From Montanilutibacter psychrotolerans (GTDB taxonomy: Bacteria; Pseudomonadota; Gammaproteobacteria; Xanthomonadales; Xanthomonadaceae): a DNA stretch of 64,000 nt. Numbering within the stretch: position 1 is the stretch's first letter; each line of letters begins with the position of its first letter. Shown in pieces: positions 28,079 to 35,097 of the stretch. Under the pieces are notes generated by a model that was not told the origin of the DNA, ran no database searches, and saw only the letters and a list, made by a program, of their open reading frames with translations. Where the stretch lies: assembly GCF_003719825.1 (NCBI RefSeq), contig NZ_RIBS01000007.1, forward strand, positions 1-64,000, written 5' to 3'. The position numbers and the translations under genes are program-made.

Positions 28079-28462
28079 TCAGACGATCGGAGGGCGGTAC
28101 GGCGCGAGATTGCGCGCAGCGGTCGGGGGCTGCGAAGGCCCCATCGGCAGCGCCACCGACGCGGCGATGGCCATCGGCATCTGCGGCGACGACAACGGCA
28201 TCGCCGTTGGCTGCCCGCAGCAATGGGCGAAGTCCAGCAGCACATGGAGGGCGCGCGGGTTCCCTTCGCCGTCGGCCGTCTCGGCCGCGACGGCATCACC
28301 GGCATGTGCCGCATGCGCGTGGCTGCCGGATGGGTCGTGCGACAGCTCGTGCAACTCGCCCAGCGAGGCCAGCACCGGCTGCATCGCGACACCCAGCACG
28401 AACATCGCCAGCACGAGTACGCGCAGGACGAGAGGCAGGCGGTGGCGACGGAAGCCGATCAT
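28079..28462 (-). CDS. small CzcI-like periplasmic protein of the efflux operon
   Basis: A 127-residue protein with an N-terminal signal or anchor (residues 8-32) and a short periplasmic domain holding clustered potential metal ligands: HELSHDPSGSHAHAAHAG and a CC pair in DFAHCCGQP. The arrangement (first gene of a czc-type operon, small, exported, His/Cys-bearing) matches CzcI, a proposed regulator or metallochaperone in Cupriavidus, and also resembles DUF2946 proteins. It is 65 bases upstream of the czcC-like gene on the same strand and divergent from the FMN reductase gene. Function as a metal sensor or buffer is inferred. Confidence 0.65.
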   Translation of the reverse strand: MIGFRRHRLPLVLRVLVLAMFVLGVAMQPVLASLGELHELSHDPSGSHAHAAHAGDAVAAETADGEGNPRALHVLLDFAHCCGQPTAMPLSSPQMPMAIAASVALPMGPSQPPTAARNLAPYRPPIV

Positions 28463-28591
28463 GGCCGCGAACGGTACGCGTGCAGGGCGCGGTTACACAA
28501 TTCCAGCGGCGCTGGCCTATGCTCCCGTTCGCGACGCAGACCGACCCACCGGTCGTCCACGGCATCGCACCAACACAGAACGAGGCACCGC

Positions 28592-29143
28592 ATGATCAGG
28601 ATCCTGGGCATCTCCGGCAGTTTGCGCGCACAGTCGTACAACACTGCACTGCTGCGCGCCGCGCAGGCATTGGCCGTGCCGGGGATCGAGCTCGACGCCG
28701 CCACCCTGCACGGCATTTCGCTGTATGACGGCGACGTGGAGCAGCGCGACGGTCTGCCGCCCGCGGTCGAAGCACTCAAGCAGCGCATCGTCGCCAGCGA
28801 CGGCGTGCTGCTGGTAACGCCCGAGTACAACAACGGCATCCCGGGCGTGTTCAAGAACGCCATCGACTGGCTGTCGCGACCGTCCAGCGACATCGCGCGC
28901 GTGTTCGGCAACCGACCGTTCGCGGTGATCGGCGCGTCGCAAGGCGGGTTTGGCACCATCCTCGCGCAGAACGGCTGGCTGCCGGTGCTGAGCACGCTGG
29001 GTACGCGGCGCTGGTCCGGTGGCCGGCTGCTGGTGTCGCGCGCGCAACAGGTCTTTGACGAAACCGGCGCCATCGGCGACGACGGCCTGCGCAAGCAGCT
29101 CGGCGACTTTCTGCAGGGCTACGCGGCCTTCATCCGCGGCTGA
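28592..29143 (+). CDS. NADPH-dependent FMN reductase (chromate/quinone reductase type)
   Basis: A 183-residue flavodoxin-fold oxidoreductase. The FMN phosphate loop is GISGSLRAQSYN near the N-terminus. The family motif TPEYNNGIPGVFKNAIDWLSRP follows at about residues 78-99, and IGASQGGFGTI contacts the flavin further on. This is the ChrR/YieF/azoreductase-like class, which performs two-electron reduction of quinones, chromate or other electrophiles with NAD(P)H. It is transcribed divergently from the Czc-like operon, so a stress or metal link is possible but unproven. The upstream part of the frame is not protein-like; ATG 28592 gives the standard N-terminus MIRILGISGS. Confidence 0.9.
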   Translation: MIRILGISGSLRAQSYNTALLRAAQALAVPGIELDAATLHGISLYDGDVEQRDGLPPAVEALKQRIVASDGVLLVTPEYNNGIPGVFKNAIDWLSRPSSDIARVFGNRPFAVIGASQGGFGTILAQNGWLPVLSTLGTRRWSGGRLLVSRAQQVFDETGAIGDDGLRKQLGDFLQGYAAFIRG

Positions 29144-29146
29144 TGC

Positions 29147-29189
29147 GGTATGCGCGGTGCGCCGCAGCCAGCGGCGCACCACGCATACC
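29147..29189. terminator. long inverted repeat between convergent genes
   Basis: Nineteen-base arms (29147-29165 and 29171-29189) pair with a single mismatch around the 5-base loop AGCCA. It starts 4 bases past the FMN reductase stop and precedes the end of the PepSY gene. A bidirectional terminator is the simplest reading, although no U-tract is present. Confidence 0.55.
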
Positions 29190-29251
29190 GGCGCAGACGG
29201 GAATGGTTGAGCACGCCTGCTCGCCGGTGGATCACCGCGCCCGCGACGACG

Positions 29252-30604
29252 TCACTCCCGCCATCGCCCCGCCACGCCCAGCACGCCGTCGACCAGCCAC
29301 AGCAGCAGCACGCTGATGCCGAGCAATGGCATCGCCACGCACAGTGCGATTGCCACGCCCCTCAACCATCGCGGCAACGGACCCGCCTGCCGCGGCGGTG
29401 CGGACAGGCCGCCCTCGCCGGGGCGCCGGCGATACCAGCCGATCACGCCCGTGACGACCAGCCAGAACAACGCGCCGACCACCACCGTGTTGAAGATGCG
29501 ATTGGCGCGCCCCAGGAACGTGCCTTCGTGCAGGTCGACGCCCGTGGCCACCAGCCGCGGAATCGTCGGGTAGTCACGCCACCCGATGCGCGCGATGACG
29601 CGTGTGCCATCGGGCGTCACGCGCAACACACGCTCGTTCGCCGCACGGCCGGACTTCATCGCCACGGTGACCGGCCCACCGTCGCGCGCGATGTCGATCT
29701 GCAGGTCGCCACGCAGGCCCTCAGCAGCCGCGACATCGACAATGCGTTGCAATGCCGGCGCGCGCGCAGGGTGACCGGCGTGCCCACCGACCGGGTGATG
29801 GGCGCCGCCGCCGCGGGTGTCGGGTGCGAGTTGCCCGCTCCAGCGCTGAAGCGGTTTGAGCACGTGACCTCCCCAGAAGTCGGTCCACGGCAGCGCCGTG
29901 ACCAGGAACGCAAGCAGCACCGCCGAGAACGCGATGCCCACCACCGCATGCAGGTCGCGCCAGAACACCCGCGCGCTGTGGCGAAGTCGCGGGTACAGCA
30001 CGCCGGCCATGCCGCGCGCAGCACGCGGCCACCACAGGTACAGGCCGCTGAGCACCATCACGATGCACCAGCACGCGCCCAGCTCCAGCAGCCACGAGCC
30101 CGCACGCCCCAGCGGCCAACCGCCGTGCAGCGAACGCGTCAGGCCCGGCAGCCACGTGTGCGCCGGAACCGAGCCCAGCCACCGACCCGTGTACGGATCG
30201 ACGAAGCTCGGACTCGTCAACCCGTTGCCGTGCGCGAAGACGAACTGCGTGCTGCGCGATCGATCGGCGGCGCGCAGCACGCGCACCGGCATCGCGTCGG
30301 CGTTGGCGTTGGCGTCGCGCGCCGCCGCCAGTTGCCGGTCCAACGGCACCATCGCACCGCGCGGCTCGACCAGGCGCAACTGCGGCCACAACGCGTCGGC
30401 AATGTCCTCGTGCCACAGGTAGGCCACGCCGGTTACGCCCTGCCAGAGGATGAACGGCACGACCAGCAACGCGGCGAAGAAGTGCCAGCGCCACAACCGT
30501 GCGTACTGGCGTGCGCGGCGATGTGTCACGGGCCGCGCGGGCTGGGTCGCGTCGGCCTGCAATGCGCCGGCCTGCACTTCGTCGGACTGCACCGCAGCAC
30601 TCAT
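29252..30604 (-). CDS. PepSY-associated transmembrane protein (PiuB-like)
   Basis: A 450-residue inner-membrane protein with four or five strong helices. PepSY_TM signatures are WRWHFFAALLVVPFILWQGVTG (first helix), the GGWPLGRAGSWLLELGACW block, VFWRDLHAVVGIAFS and a final WLVVTGVIGWYRRRP. An internal GGGAHHPVGGHAGHPARAP stretch is His-rich. This family is found beside TonB receptors and is thought to reduce iron or copper, or release it from its carrier, at the inner membrane. Its ATG overlaps the receptor stop (30601-30604), so it is translated with it. It is the last gene of the DUF2946-receptor-PepSY operon. Confidence 0.85.
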   Translation of the reverse strand: MSAAVQSDEVQAGALQADATQPARPVTHRRARQYARLWRWHFFAALLVVPFILWQGVTGVAYLWHEDIADALWPQLRLVEPRGAMVPLDRQLAAARDANANADAMPVRVLRAADRSRSTQFVFAHGNGLTSPSFVDPYTGRWLGSVPAHTWLPGLTRSLHGGWPLGRAGSWLLELGACWCIVMVLSGLYLWWPRAARGMAGVLYPRLRHSARVFWRDLHAVVGIAFSAVLLAFLVTALPWTDFWGGHVLKPLQRWSGQLAPDTRGGGAHHPVGGHAGHPARAPALQRIVDVAAAEGLRGDLQIDIARDGGPVTVAMKSGRAANERVLRVTPDGTRVIARIGWRDYPTIPRLVATGVDLHEGTFLGRANRIFNTVVVGALFWLVVTGVIGWYRRRPGEGGLSAPPRQAGPLPRWLRGVAIALCVAMPLLGISVLLLWLVDGVLGVAGRWRE

Positions 30605-32970
30605 GGCGCGCTCCCGGAGTAGCGCAGTTCAAGCAGCAGCGTGCGTCGCGGGTAGGGATGGAACACGAACGCCCGACGGTCGCCGACGTTGTCGATGCCA
30701 AGCCCCAGCGACAGCCCGGGCGCCAGTCGACGCGTGAGCTTGACGTCGAACACGGTGAAACGCGACGTGCCGCCGAAGGTGTCCGGGTGCCGGTCGGAGT
30801 TGTCCAGGTTGTTCCACTGCCGTCCCGAGTAGCGCCCGGCCAGGCTGAAGCGCCAGACATCGTCGGGCCGATAACTCAACATCGCGGCAGCGCGCTGACG
30901 CGGGATGCGTGGCGCGTGCCGCCCCTCGCTGGTGGGGAAGCCTGGATTGGCAAGGATGCGAGATCGGTTGAACGCCAGGCTGGCCGACAGTTCGAGCCCC
31001 TCGATGCCCAGCCGCTGCCATTCGCCTGCAAACTCCAGGCCACGGTTGCGCACGCGTCCGACGTTCTGGATGGTGCTGACAGTCGGCGTCACGGACAGGT
31101 TGAGCTGGGTGAATAGGCTGTCGCGAATGTCGTCCTCGAAGGCACTAATGCGCACCTGGCCGTCACCGACGTGTCCGAGCAGCGAAAGCTCCCGGGCGTA
31201 GGCGACCTCGGGCCGAAGGTGCGGATCGGCATTGACGATCGTGTTGCCCGACACCGTTCCCTGGAACAGCTCCGACACCGTCGGGAAGCGCACGGCCTTG
31301 CCGGCACTCATGCGCACGCTCCAGTCCATGCCCAGCTCACGGGCGAGGCTCAGCTTCGGCGACCACGCCGAGATGGCGCGCTGCGGGTAGTGCAGCGTGG
31401 TCGCGGCCGAGCCGCGCACGCCGTCGAAGGCGCGCCATCGTTCGAAGCGCGCACCGACGCCGAGCTCCCACGCCGACGCGAAGCGCCAGTGATCCTGCAC
31501 GTAAGCGGCCAGCGTGCGCGCCTTTCCTCCGAACACGCTGCTTCGCCGGACGGCATCGCCATCGCGCCAGTCGTCGGTCGCGAACACCTGCTGACGCAGC
31601 GCGTAGTGATCGCCGTGCAGGCCGACACGCACGCGGTGTGCGCCGAGCTGTCCATCGAGCTTGAGGTCGAGCGTGTTCCAGCCGGTGCCGTCCCCGTGCG
31701 ATACCGTGCCCGCGCCGCCCGCCGCGGCGATGTCCGGCGGCAGCACGGCGTTGCGCAAGGTGTTGTCGGCGATGCGGTAGTCCGATGCGATGGCCTGCAG
31801 CGACCATGCCGGATCGAGTTGCCAGGTCACCGACAACGCCGCCTGCCGGTGACGCTCGCTGCCGCGCTGCGGCGAGAATGTCGCGTCGCCGATGCGGATG
31901 CCGCGACCGTCGGGCAACCGCCACCGACCCGCGTACACGGGCGCGCCGGACGCATCGCGCAGCAGACTGATGGCGCGGCGGTCGTAGTCGTTACGCCAGT
32001 GGCCCAACACCAGCTCCAGCGTCGCCGCGTCACCCAGGTCGACGCCGACCTTGGCCTTGAAGTTGGACTGGCGCGTGTGCTCGATGCCGGTCGCTCCGAG
32101 GATCACGCGCGCCCTGCCGTCCGGATCGATATCGCCGATCGCTCCGTGCACCGGCGGCAACGTGGCCGCATCATCGAGGTAGGCGCTCGGCGTCGCGTAC
32201 CCCATCGGTTGCGAGTGGGTGTCCAGCGCGCTGGCCGCGACGAACCACCGCCAGCCCGCGCGCCCCTGACCGAGCGTGGCGCCCAGCCGATGCCCGCGGA
32301 AGTCGTCGTCCAGACCGTAGTCGTCGCGGTAGGACTGCGAAAACCACTGCGCCTCCGCCGTCGCCGCCATCGCACGCGGATAGCGCGTGGTGATCTGCAC
32401 CGTGGTGCCCATCGAGTTGCCCGGCAACTCGGCCGAGAACGGGCCGTACAGCACGTCCATCGACGCGATCTCGGCCGGGTTCACCATGCCCCAGCGCGGC
32501 GGGTTGAACGTCGCGCCGAGCAGATCGCTGATCAGCAGGCCGTCGACGTAGACCAGTGCGCGCGAGCCGGTCGCGGTGCTGTTGCTGCGTCCACCGATCA
32601 ACGCATTGCGGTCTCCGATGTAGCGCGAGCGCAGGGTCAGGTTTGGCGCAAGCCGCAGCAAGTCTTCGCTGCCGACGATGTTGGCCTGTTCAACGCGGCG
32701 CTGGTCGATGACGGCGGCCGCGCCGTCGTGTTGGGCGCGGCGCAGGCGTTGTTCGCGGCGTTCGACGTGGGTGGCGCGGACTTCCACCGCGTCGAGCAGC
32801 GCGGTCTCGTGCGCGTCGTCGACGTGGGTGATGTCGGTGGCGTGGGCGGCTACGGCGGGTGCCGCGGCGGGGGGGCCGGCGGCAACCGCCGGGCACAGGG
32901 GAACCAGGGCCGCGGCAACAGCCACGGCCACGCGCGACGCACGCGGCGTCGCACCGGAAGAATTCGGCAT
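30601..32970 (-). CDS. TonB-dependent outer-membrane receptor
   Basis: A 789-residue receptor with a signal peptide (MPNSSGATPRASRVAVAVAAALVPLCP...). A plug domain (about residues 80-190) contains SEDLLRLAPNLTLRSRY, GSRALVYVDGLLISDL and IASMDVLYGPFSAELPG, and is followed by a 22-strand-type barrel ending in an aromatic residue-rich strand (LLLELRYSGSAP). A GTG 18 bases upstream is in frame, but GGAG lies correctly before ATG 32970. It imports a metal chelate (siderophore-iron, or copper as in OprC-like receptors) with TonB-ExbB-ExbD energy. Co-transcription with a PepSY reductase and a DUF2946 protein supports metal uptake; the metal is undecided. No classical TonB-box consensus is obvious, but DAVEVRATHV is a candidate. 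Confidence 0.9.
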   Translation of the reverse strand: MPNSSGATPRASRVAVAVAAALVPLCPAVAAGPPAAAPAVAAHATDITHVDDAHETALLDAVEVRATHVERREQRLRRAQHDGAAAVIDQRRVEQANIVGSEDLLRLAPNLTLRSRYIGDRNALIGGRSNSTATGSRALVYVDGLLISDLLGATFNPPRWGMVNPAEIASMDVLYGPFSAELPGNSMGTTVQITTRYPRAMAATAEAQWFSQSYRDDYGLDDDFRGHRLGATLGQGRAGWRWFVAASALDTHSQPMGYATPSAYLDDAATLPPVHGAIGDIDPDGRARVILGATGIEHTRQSNFKAKVGVDLGDAATLELVLGHWRNDYDRRAISLLRDASGAPVYAGRWRLPDGRGIRIGDATFSPQRGSERHRQAALSVTWQLDPAWSLQAIASDYRIADNTLRNAVLPPDIAAAGGAGTVSHGDGTGWNTLDLKLDGQLGAHRVRVGLHGDHYALRQQVFATDDWRDGDAVRRSSVFGGKARTLAAYVQDHWRFASAWELGVGARFERWRAFDGVRGSAATTLHYPQRAISAWSPKLSLARELGMDWSVRMSAGKAVRFPTVSELFQGTVSGNTIVNADPHLRPEVAYARELSLLGHVGDGQVRISAFEDDIRDSLFTQLNLSVTPTVSTIQNVGRVRNRGLEFAGEWQRLGIEGLELSASLAFNRSRILANPGFPTSEGRHAPRIPRQRAAAMLSYRPDDVWRFSLAGRYSGRQWNNLDNSDRHPDTFGGTSRFTVFDVKLTRRLAPGLSLGLGIDNVGDRRAFVFHPYPRRTLLLELRYSGSAP

Positions 32971-33038
32971 GGAGGACTCCAAAGACACAAGGCACGCGTG
33001 GCCGACGCCACGCGCGTTTCAGTTGCGGGTCTTGTGTT

Positions 33039-33437
33039 TCAGAGCGCGATCGGCGGGCCGCGCGAGCCCAGGCCGCTGGGGTGCCGGCCGGCGCGCGGCA
33101 ACCGTGGATGCCCGGTGGGCAACTGCGTCGCCGCCACTCGCGCGAATGCCAGCACCACCCACGCCAGCAGCGCGAGCATCGCGCCGAGCACCGGACAGTA
33201 CGCGCAGTCGTCGGGCATGCCGCTGCCGAGCGGCGCCGGCTTTGGCGCCAGCGGATCGATGTCGCCGCCGGGCACCTTGACCAGCGTCAGCCCGGCCATC
33301 GTGCACATCTGCGTCCACACGCCATCCGAGGATGACGCGCTGGCCAGCACGCGCCCCGCCGTCGGCACGGCCAACAGCAGCAACACGGCGACCAGCGCCA
33401 TGTGACTCATCCATCGGTGGAAGGCGGCGCTGCGCAT
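33039..33437 (-). CDS. DUF2946-type small membrane/periplasmic protein
   Basis: A 132-residue protein with an N-terminal hydrophobic segment (HMALVAVLLLLAVPTAGRVLA) and a second one near residue 90 (AMLALLAWVVLAFARVA). Between them is the paired-cysteine motif MPDDCAYCPVL, characteristic of DUF2946, a family linked to copper or iron acquisition loci. It ends in a Pro/Gly/Arg tail. Start ATG 33437 gives MRSAAFHRWMSHM. It lies 68 bases upstream of the TonB receptor and is probably the first gene of that operon. The cysteines may bind metal; this is inference. Confidence 0.72.
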   Translation of the reverse strand: MRSAAFHRWMSHMALVAVLLLLAVPTAGRVLASASSSDGVWTQMCTMAGLTLVKVPGGDIDPLAPKPAPLGSGMPDDCAYCPVLGAMLALLAWVVLAFARVAATQLPTGHPRLPRAGRHPSGLGSRGPPIAL

Positions 33438-33620
33438 CGTGGCGCGGATTGTAGGCCGGAGCGACGCAGAGTTCGACGCGACCGCCCGGGCGACGCCAAC
33501 TTCCGCCCGCCCCTCTCGATCGCCCCATCGAGCGCCGCCAGCGCTACCATCGCTGGCAAGCCGGGCATGCGCGGCACGATCGATGCCCGGCGCCTGACGG
33601 TCACCCAGGAGGAACCCGGC

Positions 33621-34502
33621 ATGGCCACGACCCAGCCCCCGATCCCTGCGACCGGTCGCGTCCTCGGCGCCGTCGACCCCTCCCCGTACGCGAATGCCGT
33701 CACCGAGTACGCCGCCTGGGCCGCGTCGCGTCTGGATGCGCCATTGGAGCTGCTGCATACGCTCGAGCGCGTGCTCACGCCCGTGGCCCTGGACTTCAGC
33801 GGCAACCTCGCGCTGGTCAGCCAGGAGGCCCTGCTGGCCGAACTGACGGCCGTCGACGAACAGCGCGCCACGCTTGCCCAGGAGCAGGGCCGCATTCTGC
33901 TGGAACAGGCCCGCGAGCACGCCACGCGCCGGCACGGCGTCGCGGCCACCACGCGCCAGTGCCATGGCCTGCTGGTCGAGGCGCTGCTGGATGTCGAGGA
34001 CGACGTGCGCCTGTTCGTGCTGGGCAAGCGCGGCGCCAATGCCGACTCCGAGCGCGACGAACTGGGCAGCCAGGTCGAGCGCGTCGTGCGCGCCGTGCAT
34101 CGCCCGGTGCTGGTGGTGCCGCCGGACTACCGCCCGGTCACGCGTTTCCTCATTGCGTTCGACGGCAGCGCGACGTCGCGGCGTTGCGTCGATCTGGTCA
34201 GCGCCAGTCCGCTGCTGCGCGACCTGGCCTGCGAGGTGTTGCTGGTTGGCACGGTCGACGCCGCCATCAGCGCACACGTCGACGCCGCACTCGACCAGCT
34301 GCGTGCGGCCGGTTTCGATCCGCGCCCCAACCTCCTGCCCGGCAGTCCCGAAACGGTGATCGCGCAGCAGGTGCGCGACCACGGCATTGACCTGCTGGTG
34401 ATGGGCGCGTACGGCCACTCGCGCATCCGCAACCTGATCGTGGGCAGCACCACCACCCAGCTACTGCGCAGCTGCCAGGTGCCGGTGCTGCTGCTGCGTT
34501 GA
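33621..34502 (+). CDS. tandem universal stress protein (UspA family)
   Basis: A 293-residue protein with two Usp domains: residues 15-160 (RVLGAVDPSPYANAVTEYAAW ... VHRPVLVV) and 165-293 (TRFLIAFDGSATSRRC ... VPVLLLR). The second domain keeps the ATP-binding pattern G-x2-G-x9-G-S in MGAYGHSRIRNLIVGSTT; in the first the loop is altered (LGKRGANADSERDELGS), so one domain probably binds ATP and the other is structural. The ribosome site AGGAGG precedes ATG 33621. Monocistronic, convergent with the VOC gene 24 bases away. Likely induced under starvation or oxygen stress, as in the family. Confidence 0.92.
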   Translation: MATTQPPIPATGRVLGAVDPSPYANAVTEYAAWAASRLDAPLELLHTLERVLTPVALDFSGNLALVSQEALLAELTAVDEQRATLAQEQGRILLEQAREHATRRHGVAATTRQCHGLLVEALLDVEDDVRLFVLGKRGANADSERDELGSQVERVVRAVHRPVLVVPPDYRPVTRFLIAFDGSATSRRCVDLVSASPLLRDLACEVLLVGTVDAAISAHVDAALDQLRAAGFDPRPNLLPGSPETVIAQQVRDHGIDLLVMGAYGHSRIRNLIVGSTTTQLLRSCQVPVLLLR

Positions 34503-34526
34503 CGGCCGTTGCGCGCGTGGCCCGGG

Positions 34527-34991
34527 TCAGGCCGCGCCGCTACCGCCTGCGACGAGATGGACGTCGACCAGGACCTCGTCCGGCGGGCCCTTGAGCTCGA
34601 CGACATTGCCTTCGGGATCGAACAGGTACTGCGACGGGCCTTCGCCTTCGGCACCATAGCGCGAGCCGAAGTCGCCAACGCGCACGCCATGCGCTTCCAG
34701 ATGGGCGACGATCGCCGCGCGATCGAAAGGCTCGGCGCGCAGGCACAGGTGGTCCATGTTGCGGCCCTCGACGCCAGGCGCCGCGCCGCCCATGCGACCG
34801 AGCTTGCCGTCGACGCCGACCAGATCGATCAACGAACGCCCGGCGCGCAACTGCAGCAGGCCGATCGCTTCCTGGTTGCGCTCTACCGTGCAGCCCAGCA
34901 CGTCGCAGTAGAACGCCCGCATAAGGTCTACGTCACGCACGCGCAGTACGACGTGATCGATTTGCTGCAGCTTGAAAGGCAACTCCGACAT
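34527..34991 (-). CDS. VOC-family (glyoxalase-like) metalloprotein
   Basis: A 154-residue vicinal-oxygen-chelate protein with two beta-alpha-beta-beta-beta modules. Potential metal ligands are H in LQQIDHVVLRVRDV, H in NMDHLCLRAEPF and E in FDPEGNVVELKGP, the spacing seen in glyoxalase-I and bleomycin-resistance-like proteins. ATG 34991 has GGGAG ten bases away; an ATG two codons upstream (34997) is only four bases from it. Substrate unknown: a lactoylglutathione-lyase-like or dioxygenase-like role is possible. It is convergent with the universal stress gene. Confidence 0.82.
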   Translation of the reverse strand: MSELPFKLQQIDHVVLRVRDVDLMRAFYCDVLGCTVERNQEAIGLLQLRAGRSLIDLVGVDGKLGRMGGAAPGVEGRNMDHLCLRAEPFDRAAIVAHLEAHGVRVGDFGSRYGAEGEGPSQYLFDPEGNVVELKGPPDEVLVDVHLVAGGSGAA

Positions 34992-35097
34992 GTGCATCCG
35001 TCTCCCTGGAAGGTTCGTCATTCTACGATTCACCTTGGCGCGTCATGCGCGCCGTGCGGCCCGCCATGGACATGCCAAGGCGCCACGCGCATCCGCG

